In this document: positions 36,622-45,023 of the stretch, in pieces
Numbering within the stretch: the first letter of the stretch is position 1
Layout of the letters: the number at the start of each line of letters is the position of its first letter
Source of the DNA: Eubacterium sp.
GTDB taxonomy: Bacteria > Bacillota > Clostridia > Lachnospirales > Lachnospiraceae
Assembly: GCA_022794015.1 (NCBI GenBank)
Contig: JAAWDZ010000047.1
Location: 1-64,000 of the forward strand
DNA: 64,000 nt
Direction: 5' to 3'
Translations under genes and position numbers: made by a program
The notes under the pieces: model-generated
The model's database searches: none
Told to the model about the DNA's origin: nothing
What the model saw: the letters and a program-made list of their open reading frames with translations, nothing else

Positions 36622-37111
36622 ACGGGAGGTAAACCGGGCGTTAGAAGAATATGCGGATATGATCCGGCGCGTCTGCTTTTATCATCTGAAAAACAGGGCG
36701 GATTCTGAGGATGTGTTCCAGGAGGTATTCTTAAAATATATGCTGCATGAAGAACCGTTTTCGGATAAGGATCATGAGCGGGCGTGGCTGCTGCGCGTTG
36801 CGATCAATGCCTGTAAAGATTACCTGAAAAGTTTTTTCAGGCGCAATGTGATTTCCATGGAGCTTATAAATGAGATGGAGGCAGAAATCCAGGATGGACA
36901 CAGGGAAGTGCTGGATGCAGTGCTGTCTCTGCCAAAAAAATATAAGGATGTGATTTATCTGCATTACTATGAGGGATATTCTGCGCCGGAAATCGGAAAA
37001 ATACTGAATAAAAAAGAGAATACCGTGTATTCCCTGTTGTCGCGGGGACGCAATCTTTTAAAGGATTTCCTTACGGATGAGGAAGGTTCTTTTGGAAAGG
37101 CCGGGAGGTGA
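36611..37111 (+). CDS. ECF-type RNA polymerase sigma factor
   Basis: A sigma factor of about 166 residues. Region 2 is seen as YADMIRRVCFYHLKN and SEDVFQEVFLKYM, followed by WLLRVAINACKDYLKS. Region 4 is LPKKYKDVIYLHYYEGYSAPEIGKIL with a helix-turn-helix, ending KENTVYSLLSRGRNLLKD. There is no region 1 or 3, which makes it an ECF type. ATG 36611 is preferred over 36596 because of an AGGG upstream. The start overlaps the phosphoglucomutase by 11 bp, and the next gene is its probable anti-sigma factor. Confidence 0.92.
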   Translation: MRDEREVNRALEEYADMIRRVCFYHLKNRADSEDVFQEVFLKYMLHEEPFSDKDHERAWLLRVAINACKDYLKSFFRRNVISMELINEMEAEIQDGHREVLDAVLSLPKKYKDVIYLHYYEGYSAPEIGKILNKKENTVYSLLSRGRNLLKDFLTDEEGSFGKAGR

Positions 37112-37116
37112 AGGAA

Positions 37117-38064
37117 TTGGCGAATAAACTACAGGATGCATTTGACAACATTCAGGCGGAACCTCAATTGATAGAATCGACCAGGCAATTCCTTTCAAAT
37201 GAGCGCCAAAAGAAAACGAGGCGCACAGCCCGCCCGGCGTTTGGGAAGGTTGTGGCGACAGCCTGCATGATCCTGCTCCTGACAACTGGGATTGGAGGAT
37301 ATTTTTGGACCCAGGAGGCGGTTTCTTATGTAAGTATTGATGTGAATCCGTCTATAGAGCTGGCATTGAACCGTCTGGATCGGGTCGTATCCGTAAAGGC
37401 ATTTAATGCAGAGGGCGTGGAAGTGTTAAACGGTTTATCTTTAAAGGGGAAGAGCTATATGCGGGCAATTGATGTGATTGTGGAAAGCGAAGCCATGGGC
37501 GCTTACCTGGCGGAAGGAGAGGAGCTTGTATTTACCGTAGCGGCCAGGGAAGAACGGCAAGACGAGCTAAAATCCGGGGTAGAGAGCTGCGCAGGACAGC
37601 TTGGGCATAAAAGCCAGAGCGTCAGTGTAGACATGGAAACAGCCTCGCAGGCGCATGGCTGCGAAATTTCGCCTGGGAAATATTATGCCTGGCAGCAGCT
37701 GAAGCAATATGACGATACGGTAACGGTGGATGCGTGCAGGGATATGAGTATGACGCAGCTGCATGATTTGATTTCGGAGCATGAGAAGGATCATGGGCAT
37801 GAAGAAAGCCATGCGGAAGAACAGGATCAGATGGAAGAAAGAAGCCATGCAAAAGAGGAGGAGCATGTGGAAGAAAGAAGTCATACGGAAGAAAAGGAGC
37901 ATGTGGAAGAAGGAAACCGTGTGGAACAACAAAACTTTGTGGAACAGGAAAGAAGCGCAGAGGAAGAAAGTCATTTCGAGCCGGAAGCGGATCCGGAGGA
38001 AAATCATGCAGGGAATGGGCATAAGAAAAAAAACAGTCACAGGCAGAATCAAGGGCATAGGTGA
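37117..38064 (+). CDS. RsgI-like membrane anti-sigma factor with His/Glu-rich tail
   Basis: About 315 residues. A cytoplasmic N-terminal region of about 45 residues is followed by one TM segment (VVATACMILLLTTGIGGYFW). The outside domain begins with the RsgI signature YVSIDVNPSIELALNRLDRVVSV. The last 90 residues are a His/Glu repeat (HEESHAEE, ERSHAKEEEHVEERSHTEEKEHVEE), ending in a basic His-rich tail. In RsgI proteins the N-terminus holds the sigma factor and the outside domain senses; here the partner should be the ECF factor encoded directly upstream. TTG 37117 is preferred because GGAGG lies 8 nt before it; GTG 37108 is the alternative. The tail could bind metal, which is inference. Confidence 0.85.
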   Translation: MANKLQDAFDNIQAEPQLIESTRQFLSNERQKKTRRTARPAFGKVVATACMILLLTTGIGGYFWTQEAVSYVSIDVNPSIELALNRLDRVVSVKAFNAEGVEVLNGLSLKGKSYMRAIDVIVESEAMGAYLAEGEELVFTVAAREERQDELKSGVESCAGQLGHKSQSVSVDMETASQAHGCEISPGKYYAWQQLKQYDDTVTVDACRDMSMTQLHDLISEHEKDHGHEESHAEEQDQMEERSHAKEEEHVEERSHTEEKEHVEEGNRVEQQNFVEQERSAEEESHFEPEADPEENHAGNGHKKKNSHRQNQGHR

Positions 38065-38253
38065 AGGCAGAATATTGAACGAGTAACGGACATAGAATAA
38101 ATTTATTTGTATTTGTCAGGAAAAAGAATGCGCATAATGTTTTGGCCGCGGTCTGTAAAAATTTTTTTCAGTTTGTTGCAAGGATTTTGTATATTCAATC
38201 GTATTCTATATGAAAGGCAAAAACAAACCGCAAATTATAAGGAGGCAAATGAA

Positions 38254-38574
38254 ATGAAGTTATTAAAAAAAGGTAAAAAAGCGCTTATCATCACATTGAC
38301 AGCCGCTATGCTCTCAGGTGGCCTGGCTGCGCCGGTAATGGCCCATGGACATGGGGGCGGCCATCATGCCAGTACAGGTGTAAGCAGCAGTCATCATGAA
38401 ACAGATTATCATGAAACTGCGCATCACAACAGCAGCGTAAGCACTAAAAAAAGCACAAAAGGATATTATTGCGCCTATCACTGCAAAAACCATAAGAAGA
38501 AAAGCAATTGTAAGAAGTATTGTACAAAGCATCATACGACCCATAAAAACGGGAAGAAACATAAGTGCGCGTAA
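38254..38574 (+). CDS. Small secreted His/Lys/Cys-rich protein
   Basis: A 106-residue protein with a signal peptide (MKLLKKGKKALIITLTAA..., cleavage after APVMA) and a mature part of about 77 residues with some 20 histidines, four or more cysteines and many lysines (HGHGGGHH, SSHHETDYHE, YCAYHCKNHKKKSNCKKYC). No family recognised. ATAAGGAGGC lies 8 nt before ATG 38254; the frame is open further upstream but without support. It follows the ECF/anti-sigma pair after 190 nt and could be its target; the composition suggests metal binding. Confidence 0.8.
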   Translation: MKLLKKGKKALIITLTAAMLSGGLAAPVMAHGHGGGHHASTGVSSSHHETDYHETAHHNSSVSTKKSTKGYYCAYHCKNHKKKSNCKKYCTKHHTTHKNGKKHKCA

Positions 38575-38627
38575 TGGCAGTGAAATAGAGGGCTTTTGCG
38601 TTCTATAATAAGCATTCTCAAAAACAA

Positions 38628-38686
38628 TAAAAATATCCCATGGGAGGATCCTGCGATAAAAACACGGATCCCCATGGGATATTTTT
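38628..38686. terminator. Bidirectional terminator
   Basis: AAAAATATCCCATGGG followed by GGATCC (38628-38650) pairs with GGATCC and CCATGGGATATTTTT (38666-38686) with one bulged base. It separates the His-rich gene from the converging gene at 38699. Confidence 0.85.
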
Positions 38687-38698
38687 ATAATGATGCTG

Positions 38699-39310
38699 TT
38701 AAGCGATATCTGCAGAAGTTTCTTCTGTGCCGTTTTTCCATGCATCGAATTTCTTGATGACGGCATCATAAGTCCTCTGGGAGATATCGGGAAGCTTACT
38801 GCCCCAGCTCTTGGTTGCCTGTCCAAAACCTTTCTTAAATGCTTCTAACAGCTCGTCTGCCTTGTCTGGATTGCTGCCGCTTAACGCCTTGGCAAAATCC
38901 AGAATACGATCTGAAGTCTGTTCTACGCCCCAGTAGCCGTCATCTGCAATATCTGCCTGCGCCTGCGCCGCTACTTCCGGAGAAACAGTAAAATTGCCGC
39001 CTGCTAAGAAACGCCACATGCTGTCTGCGTTGCCGATCGCCGTACCCTGTTTGGTCATCATCTGTTCTACGAGACTGCGAAGCTGTGAAACTCTGTTTTC
39101 GGAATCTGCTTTTAATTTGCTGATCAGAGCAGAATTTTTCTTTACGTAATTTGTGTTGACAGTGGAAGAGCTTTTCTCGTATACTACGCCGCTTTCCTGC
39201 GTTTTACTCTCCTTTGTTTCTTTGGAAACTTCTTTTTCGGAACCTTTTGCAGCTGTCGTTTTAGTTGCTGCAGAAGCATAGGAAGTGTTATTTACTGCAT
39301 TTACACTCAT
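38699..39310 (-). CDS. Uncharacterised cytosolic protein (DUF5610-like tail)
   Basis: A 203-residue protein without signal peptide. The first 60 residues are Ser/Thr/Lys/Glu-rich and look disordered. A helical region (LISKLKADSENRVSQLRSLV) follows, then a C-terminal domain with DGYWGVEQTSDRILDFAKAL, SGSNPDKADELLEAFKKGF and LPDISQRTYDAVIKKFDAW. The tail resembles DUF5610-type proteins of Firmicutes, but I am not certain. Function unknown. Start at 39310 is chosen because AAGGAGGG lies 8 nt upstream. Confidence 0.75.
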   Translation of the reverse strand: MSVNAVNNTSYASAATKTTAAKGSEKEVSKETKESKTQESGVVYEKSSSTVNTNYVKKNSALISKLKADSENRVSQLRSLVEQMMTKQGTAIGNADSMWRFLAGGNFTVSPEVAAQAQADIADDGYWGVEQTSDRILDFAKALSGSNPDKADELLEAFKKGFGQATKSWGSKLPDISQRTYDAVIKKFDAWKNGTEETSADIA

Positions 39311-39400
39311 AATACTTACCCTCCTTGGCATAATAATTCATATCCTGAAATCTGGTGTCAATTAACATATCGGCAGCCGCTGAGAAAAAGTAAAGTGGAA

Positions 39401-39429
39401 TTGATCTTTTTTTCAAATAATGGTAAAAT
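39401..39429 (+). promoter_or_regulatory. Candidate promoter for ispE-gntR
   Basis: TTGATC (39401-39406) and TAAAAT (39424-39429) are separated by exactly 17 nt, about 50 nt upstream of ispE. Confidence 0.5.
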
Positions 39430-39430
39430 C

Positions 39431-39447
39431 ATGTATACAATATACAT
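39431..39447. promoter_or_regulatory. Palindromic candidate operator at the ispE transcription start
   Basis: ATGTATACAATATACAT is a palindrome (7-bp arms around CAA) right after the -10 element. GTATAC-type palindromes suit FCD-type GntR repressors, and a GntR gene is the second gene of this operon, so autorepression is plausible. Inference. Confidence 0.4.
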
Positions 39448-39481
39448 CCACTACAGTATGGTCCATGGAGGAGGGACTTGA

Positions 39482-40354
39482 ATGGAGAAGATAAACGTAA
39501 AGGCATTAGCCAAAGTGAACCTGGGACTGGATGTGCTTCGAAGAAGGGAAGACGGTTACCATGAGGTTAAGATGATTATGCAGACCATTCACCTGTATGA
39601 TCAGCTGGAGATTAAAAAGACAAAGGAGCCTGGAATTTTTATCCAGACAAATCTGGATTTTCTGCCGACGAACGAAAATAATCTGATTTATAAAGCAGCA
39701 AAGCTATTACAGGATATGTATGGGATGAAAAATGGAGTTGCTGTGGATTTGCAGAAATATATTCCAATAGCAGCCGGGATGGCAGGAGGGAGTACGGATG
39801 CGGCGGCGGTTTTATATGGAATGAATAAGTTATTTGGTTTGAAACTGAAGCATACGAAACTGATGGAGATAGGTGTTTCGATAGGAGCGGATGTGCCATA
39901 TTGTCTGATGCGCGGGACGGCTCTGGCAGAAGGAATTGGCGAAAAGCTGAGGAGCCTGCCGCCGATGCCGAAGTGTCCGGTCTTAATTGCAAAGCCAGGT
40001 ATCAGTGTTTCGACAAAGCTTGTTTATGAGAATTTAAATTTAAGTGATGCTATGGTACATCCAAATATTGACGCTCAGATCGCAGCAATTCGCAGGAAGG
40101 ATTTGAATGGGATAACAGCGCATATGGGCAATATTTTAGAAACGGTTACAATTCCAAAGTATCCGGTAATTGACGAGATAAAACGCTGCATGTTGGAAAA
40201 CGGTGCGGCAGGCGCCATGATGAGCGGAAGCGGGCCTACGGTTTTTGGACTTTTTTCAGACGGGCTTACAGCAAGGGCAACTTTTGATGCGATGCGTAAA
40301 TCGCATCTGGCGAAGCAGGTTTATCTGACAAGTATTTACAATAACCGAAGGTAA
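39482..40354 (+). CDS. ispE: 4-diphosphocytidyl-2-C-methyl-D-erythritol kinase
   Basis: A 290-residue GHMP kinase of the non-mevalonate isoprenoid pathway, phosphorylating CDP-ME at O2. Marks: KALAKVNLGLDVLRRREDGYHEV at the start (AKVNL with DGYHEV), the ATP-binding PIAAGMAGGSTDAAAVL, the GVSIGADVPYCL block, and MMSGSGPTVFGLF at the C-terminus. Length is typical. It is followed after 16 nt by the gntR-type gene. Confidence 0.97.
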   Translation: MEKINVKALAKVNLGLDVLRRREDGYHEVKMIMQTIHLYDQLEIKKTKEPGIFIQTNLDFLPTNENNLIYKAAKLLQDMYGMKNGVAVDLQKYIPIAAGMAGGSTDAAAVLYGMNKLFGLKLKHTKLMEIGVSIGADVPYCLMRGTALAEGIGEKLRSLPPMPKCPVLIAKPGISVSTKLVYENLNLSDAMVHPNIDAQIAAIRRKDLNGITAHMGNILETVTIPKYPVIDEIKRCMLENGAAGAMMSGSGPTVFGLFSDGLTARATFDAMRKSHLAKQVYLTSIYNNRR

Positions 40355-40370
40355 CATATATGGAGGGACT

Positions 40371-41042
40371 ATGGATGAATTAGAATTAAATACCAATGCA
40401 TATCTGCCTTTGCGGGATGTGGTATTTCATACTTTGCGGGAAGCAATTTTAAAAGGCGATTTAAAGCCGGGAGAGCGGCTGATGGAATTACAGCTGGCAG
40501 CTAAACTGGGTGTGAGCCGGACACCGATCCGGGAAGCTATCCGCATGCTTGAACAGGAAGGGCTTGCAGTGACGATTCCCAGAAAGGGAGCCCAGGTTGC
40601 GGCTATGACAGAGAAGGATATGGAGGACGTTTTGCAAATCCGGGAGGCTCTTGAAATTCTGGCCGCACAGCTTGCCTGTAAAAAAATTACAGGTGCACAG
40701 CTGGCTGCGCTTGAGGATAATGTAGCCCAGTTTAAGGCGGCGGCAAAAGCTTCTGATTTGAAGTGGATGGCACAGGCTGATATTGATTTTCATGATATGA
40801 TTTATCAGGCAGCTGCCAATCCGAAGTTGGTACTGATGTTAAATAATTTACGGGAACAGGTCTACCGCTATCGTGTGGAATATATCAAAGACGATAAGAA
40901 CCATCCGCGTCTAATCGAAGAACACAGACAGATTATCCTGGGACTTAAGCGCAGGGAAAAAGATTATGTAACGGAAATGATGAAGCGGCATTTGGTGAAT
41001 CAGGAGATTGCAGTTAAGGATATTATCCGCGCACAGGAATAA
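40371..41042 (+). CDS. GntR-family regulator, FCD (FadR-like) type
   Basis: A 223-residue regulator. The N-terminal winged helix contains LREAILKGDLKPGERLMELQ, LGVSRTPIREAIRMLEQEGL and the wing TIPRKGAQVAAM. The helical FCD ligand domain follows (EDVLQIREALEILAAQLAC, DIDFHDMIYQAAANPKL, EEHRQIILGLKRRE). FCD proteins usually bind organic acids through a metal held by Asp and His residues, which are present. GGAGGG lies 5 nt before the ATG. Cotranscribed with ispE; target genes beyond its own operon are unknown. Confidence 0.93.
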   Translation: MDELELNTNAYLPLRDVVFHTLREAILKGDLKPGERLMELQLAAKLGVSRTPIREAIRMLEQEGLAVTIPRKGAQVAAMTEKDMEDVLQIREALEILAAQLACKKITGAQLAALEDNVAQFKAAAKASDLKWMAQADIDFHDMIYQAAANPKLVLMLNNLREQVYRYRVEYIKDDKNHPRLIEEHRQIILGLKRREKDYVTEMMKRHLVNQEIAVKDIIRAQE

Positions 41043-41068
41043 AACGGGAAAAGAAAGACGATACTAAG

Positions 41069-41101
41069 GTAGGAACAGCATTTTGCTGTTCCTACTTTTT
41101 T
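41069..41101 (+). terminator. Rho-independent terminator after gntR
   Basis: GTAGGAACAGC (41069-41079) pairs perfectly with GCTGTTCCTAC (41085-41095), followed by TTTTTTA. Confidence 0.92.
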
Positions 41102-41119
41102 ATTGGGATGGGTGAACAG

Positions 41120-42610
41120 ATGGAAAAAGAACTATCGAAAAATAAAGACGCCTTTTTAGCCCTGTTAGGCAAATCTGCCGACATTAAGAAAAAGACCATG
41201 CAGCTGGGAAAGGAGAAGGATATCAGCTGTTTTATTGCGTATATAGAGGTGACAGGCGGGAGTTTTCTGTTTGAAAATTCTGTTGTTGGGAAACTGTTAA
41301 ACCAGTTTTGTGAAATGTCCGGAGAAGAGATTCGGGAGAGCTTAAAAAAGAATGCCCTGGGTATTTCAGATATGACCTTGTTTGATACGATTGAGGAAGC
41401 GGCAGGCGGCATGTTTGCAGGAGATGTAATTTTATTTGTGGACGGCCTGGATCAGGCGGTGAAGATTCCGGATAAGGGTTATCCGGCAATGTCCCTGCAG
41501 GCGCCGGATTCTGAAAAGGTCATCCGCGGCTCAAGAGAAGGATTTATGGATTCTATCAAGGTCAACAGTGCGCTGATCCGAAAACGTCTGCGGACAACGA
41601 AGCTGAAAGTGGAAGAAATTCAGGTTGGTACGCGTACAAGTACGAATGTAGATCTGGTTTATATGGAAGACCTGGTGTATCCCTCGTTATTGAACGAGGT
41701 GAAGAAACGCTTAAGCCGCTATGAAATTGACGGAATTTTGGACAGCGGTATGCTTGAGCAGCTTTCAGAGGAAAAATGGTATTCTCCGTTTCCGCAATTT
41801 CAGACAACACAGCGGCCGGATCGGGCAGCGATGGCAATTTTGGAGGGCCGGATCGTAGTGCTGGTAGACAATTCTCCGACCGGTCTGATTCTTCCGACAG
41901 ATTACAACTCGTTCCTCAAGACAAGCGATGATATGTATAACCGATGGGAAATTGCATCGTTTGGGCGGCTGCTCCGTTATATAGCGGCGTTTTTTGCAAT
42001 GACAGTACCGGGACTTTATCTGGCAGTGACGAATTTTCACACACAGGTATTGCCCACGACACTTCTTTTGTCTTTTGCAGCGGCCAGACAGGGGGTGCCG
42101 TTTCCGGCAGTTGTAGAGATCCTGCTGATGGAAATTGCATTTGAGCTGTTGCGTGAGGCCGGCGTGCGGCTGCCCGGCGCGATGGGAAATACCATTGGGA
42201 TTGTAGGAGGATTAATTATTGGACAGGCGGCTGTAGAGGCGAATATTGTGAGTCCGATTGTAGTTATTGTAGTTGCGTTTACGGCGCTTTGCTCCTTTGC
42301 CATACCAAATGAAGAATTTGCAACGTCGTTTCGGCTGTTAAAATTTTTGTTTATCTTTTTGAGCTCGTGGCTGGGATTTTACGGATTTTTATATGGTCTT
42401 TTACTGGTGCTGACGCATCTTTCTCATTTGAAGAGCTTTGGGATTCCGTACCTTATGCCGTTTGTCGGTGCAGATTTAAACCACTATGACGATGAAAGAG
42501 ATTCCCTGATACGCCAGCCGCTGTTTTTGATGCGGCGGCGTCCGATCTATGCGAAAAGAAATCAGAGAGTACGTTTGAGAAGGAAGGATAGCCATGTTTT
42601 CAAAAAATAA
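41120..42610 (+). CDS. gerAA: Spore germination receptor subunit GerAA
   Basis: A 496-residue GerA-family A subunit of the inner-membrane nutrient germinant receptor of spores. The N-terminal soluble half contains the typical GSREGFMDSIKVNSALIRKRL and QVGTRTSTNVDLVYMEDL. Four or five TM helices fill residues about 285-425, including FFAMTVPGLYLAVTNFHTQ, LPGAMGNTIGIVGGLIIGQA and IPNEEFATSFRLLKF, all GerAA hallmarks. ATG 41120 follows a GGGTGA; an ATG at 41108 is possible. It overlaps the next gene by 17 bp, forming a two-gene receptor operon. Confidence 0.93.
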   Translation: MEKELSKNKDAFLALLGKSADIKKKTMQLGKEKDISCFIAYIEVTGGSFLFENSVVGKLLNQFCEMSGEEIRESLKKNALGISDMTLFDTIEEAAGGMFAGDVILFVDGLDQAVKIPDKGYPAMSLQAPDSEKVIRGSREGFMDSIKVNSALIRKRLRTTKLKVEEIQVGTRTSTNVDLVYMEDLVYPSLLNEVKKRLSRYEIDGILDSGMLEQLSEEKWYSPFPQFQTTQRPDRAAMAILEGRIVVLVDNSPTGLILPTDYNSFLKTSDDMYNRWEIASFGRLLRYIAAFFAMTVPGLYLAVTNFHTQVLPTTLLLSFAAARQGVPFPAVVEILLMEIAFELLREAGVRLPGAMGNTIGIVGGLIIGQAAVEANIVSPIVVIVVAFTALCSFAIPNEEFATSFRLLKFLFIFLSSWLGFYGFLYGLLLVLTHLSHLKSFGIPYLMPFVGADLNHYDDERDSLIRQPLFLMRRRPIYAKRNQRVRLRRKDSHVFKK

Positions 42611-44753
42611 TAAAATATCAAAGCGGCAGATGTTTCGGCTGCTGACCTATGATTTGCTGGGGATAGGCACACTGATTTTGCCTTCGGCGCTGGCGCAGAA
42701 TACGGAAAGGAACGGGATGCTCTCTATAGTTGCAGGACTTGCGGCAGGACTTGTCTATAGTCTTATGATTGGCTGGGTTGTAAATTCCATGAAGGAGGGG
42801 GAGAGCTATTCTGCCTGTTTGAAACGCTGTTTTGGAAAAGTGCTTGGAACACTTGCGATTTTTTGGTATGTCATTTATTTTTTGTGTCTTGGCGGTTATG
42901 TGTCTTATATTTTCGGTCATCTGATAGTGACAGAGCTTTTAAAGGAACAGTCATTTTACTGGATAGTGACAGGTATTTTAGGATTGGCCGCGTATGCAAT
43001 TTTTCAGGGAATTGAAGGGCGTGCACGGATTTATGAGATTTTGTTCTGGTTTTTGATGGCGCCGCTTTTTGTCATGCTGTTTTTTGCGGCAAGGGACGTA
43101 GAACCCGCCCGGCTGTTTCCACTGTATGGAAACGATATAGGAGAGATTTCTCTTGGCGTTTATTTTAGCTTTGAAGTATTTTCACTTGTTGGGATTGCGC
43201 TGTTTCTGGCGCCGTTTGCCAGAAAAAGGACTTCAGTCCGGGGTGCATGCGTGGGAGCGGTTGTATTCAGCGGGGCAGTGCTTCTGGCGCTGTATGCAAT
43301 TTTGCAGGGGCTCTTTGGCAGCGCGTCCATGCAGACGATGGAATATCCGGCGGTGACTTTGATGAGTATGATTCAGATTCCGGGCGGTTTTTTGCAGAGA
43401 CAGGACGCCTTGATGGTAGCAATCTGGTTTTTTACGGTATTTGCATTGTTAAGCAGCAGTATGTTTTACGCTGCAGAGAATTTAAAGGAACTTACAGGAG
43501 GAAAAATGGAAAAATGGTGGATACTTCTGACCGCCCTGGCTTTGTTTGGTATTTCTGTATTCAGCTACCGCTCCGCAGAGTTTACAGGGTTTTTGCATAA
43601 ATTGTTTTTGTATGCCGCGACACCACTTGCGGTTGTAATTCCGCTTTTAGCGGGAATCTGTATGAAATTTCCAGGTAAAGGGAGAAGAATTGCTTCGTGC
43701 GCAGTATTGTTTGTAAGTGTTTTTATTTTGTCCGGCTGCAGTACGACAGAGCTGGAAAACCGAAGGTTTCCGTTGGCCATGGGAGTGGACGGCAAGGAGG
43801 ATGCATGCCGGATTAGCTATAAATTTCAGGATCTTTCCAAAATTGCCAATGAAAACGCAGACAGTGAAAGCACGACGGATTTTTATATAGAAGAAAAAGA
43901 TTTTTTTACTGCGATTTCAAAGTATGCAAATGAATTGAATAAGATTCTGGATTATAACCATATGAAGGTGTTGGTGCTTTCGAAGGATTTTGTGGAGAAT
44001 GAGAGGGCGCTTATAAATTTTTTGGATATTTGCAGTAAGAAAAGCCTGATTGCCAGAAATACACTGCTGTTTTTTGCGGAAGATGCATCTGCAGTTCTGG
44101 CTTTGGACTCGAATCTGGATACGACAATTGGGAGTTATCTGGAGGAAATGATTGAAACCAGGGAAGATTATAAGTTAAAAGATGCGGTGACTTTAGGGGA
44201 TTTGTACAATGACAGGGAGAACAGGGAACAGCTATTACTTGTGCCGGTGCTTTCGGAAAATGGAGGAATTCCGGTGATTGAAAGTTATTATGCGGTTGGG
44301 GGCGGAGTACCAAAAGGGGAGATTGAAGTGAGTGAGGCAGTGCTGTCTTATCTGAGCCAGGGAAAATTAAAGAAGCTGATGTTTTCTTTGCAGGATGGGA
44401 CGGCGATTACAGTGAATCGGATAAAAGTGCATGGAGATTTTTCAAGGGGGGATGGGGTGGTGTATCATGACAGGATCCATATAGAGGTGATTGTGGAGAA
44501 GGATATTGAAACCGGGAGCCAGGCAGAAAAAGAGATCCGCAGAGAGATCCGGGAATTGCTGAAAGAGCAGCTCGCGGAAAGTGCGAATGAGCTTTTGGAG
44601 GGGAAAGGTATTGATATTACAAATAGTTTTAATAAGCTGGGGATGTCAGACAGGGGGAAGTATGAGGAATATAAGGATGATTTGGGAAAGTATTTAAAGG
44701 AGCTGGAACATGAGTTCGAGGTGGAGGTAGTGCTTTTGAATGAGAGGGGTTAA
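42594..44753 (+). CDS. Fused germinant receptor subunits GerAB-GerAC
   Basis: One uninterrupted 719-residue frame. Residues 1-360 are a GerAB-type permease with about ten TM helices (LLTYDLLGIGTLILPSALAQ, the EGRARIYEILFW block, LHKLFLYAATPLAVVIPLL). Residues about 357-382 look like a lipoprotein signal (MKFPGKGRRIASCAVLF... ending in the lipobox LSGC, C382). A GerAC lipoprotein domain follows (ELENRRFPLAMGVD, HMKVLVLSKDFVEN, REIRELLKEQLAESANELLEGKGIDI). In most spore formers these are two genes. Either it is a true fusion, possibly processed at C382, or an internal ATG at 43662 also starts GerAC. No substitute stop or shift is seen. Confidence 0.9.
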   Translation: MFSKNNKISKRQMFRLLTYDLLGIGTLILPSALAQNTERNGMLSIVAGLAAGLVYSLMIGWVVNSMKEGESYSACLKRCFGKVLGTLAIFWYVIYFLCLGGYVSYIFGHLIVTELLKEQSFYWIVTGILGLAAYAIFQGIEGRARIYEILFWFLMAPLFVMLFFAARDVEPARLFPLYGNDIGEISLGVYFSFEVFSLVGIALFLAPFARKRTSVRGACVGAVVFSGAVLLALYAILQGLFGSASMQTMEYPAVTLMSMIQIPGGFLQRQDALMVAIWFFTVFALLSSSMFYAAENLKELTGGKMEKWWILLTALALFGISVFSYRSAEFTGFLHKLFLYAATPLAVVIPLLAGICMKFPGKGRRIASCAVLFVSVFILSGCSTTELENRRFPLAMGVDGKEDACRISYKFQDLSKIANENADSESTTDFYIEEKDFFTAISKYANELNKILDYNHMKVLVLSKDFVENERALINFLDICSKKSLIARNTLLFFAEDASAVLALDSNLDTTIGSYLEEMIETREDYKLKDAVTLGDLYNDRENREQLLLVPVLSENGGIPVIESYYAVGGGVPKGEIEVSEAVLSYLSQGKLKKLMFSLQDGTAITVNRIKVHGDFSRGDGVVYHDRIHIEVIVEKDIETGSQAEKEIRREIRELLKEQLAESANELLEGKGIDITNSFNKLGMSDRGKYEEYKDDLGKYLKELEHEFEVEVVLLNERG

Positions 44754-44867
44754 AAAAGGTGTATAAGATTTCGGGTTTTGGGAAGGATTAAACTGCGGAA
44801 GGCGTTTTGGGGTGATTTGGATTGGAGACAGTGCATTATCCATTCCGTCATTCCCTGACCCCTGTAT

Positions 44868-44968
44868 GACTACGGTTGCGTTATGTTTAAATTGCCGGAC
44901 GGCATGGAGGTATCCTTTAGGTATCCCGTTTAGCAGAAGCATAACAGCCTAAATTTAAAACCGTAGTC
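44868..44968. repeat. Intergenic inverted repeat between the ger operon and spoIIR
   Basis: GACTACGGTT and TTTAAATT (44868-44893) pair with AATTTAAAACCGTAGTC (44952-44968), with an 8-nt insertion in the left arm. Two GGTATCC/GGTATCCC copies lie in the loop. No gene is present in 44754-45023. It may act as a terminator or be a repeat element. Confidence 0.6.
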
Positions 44969-45023
44969 AGGGGAAAACGGCTTTTCGGAATAATATATTT
45001 GATGGAAAGGAAAGAAATTTGTA

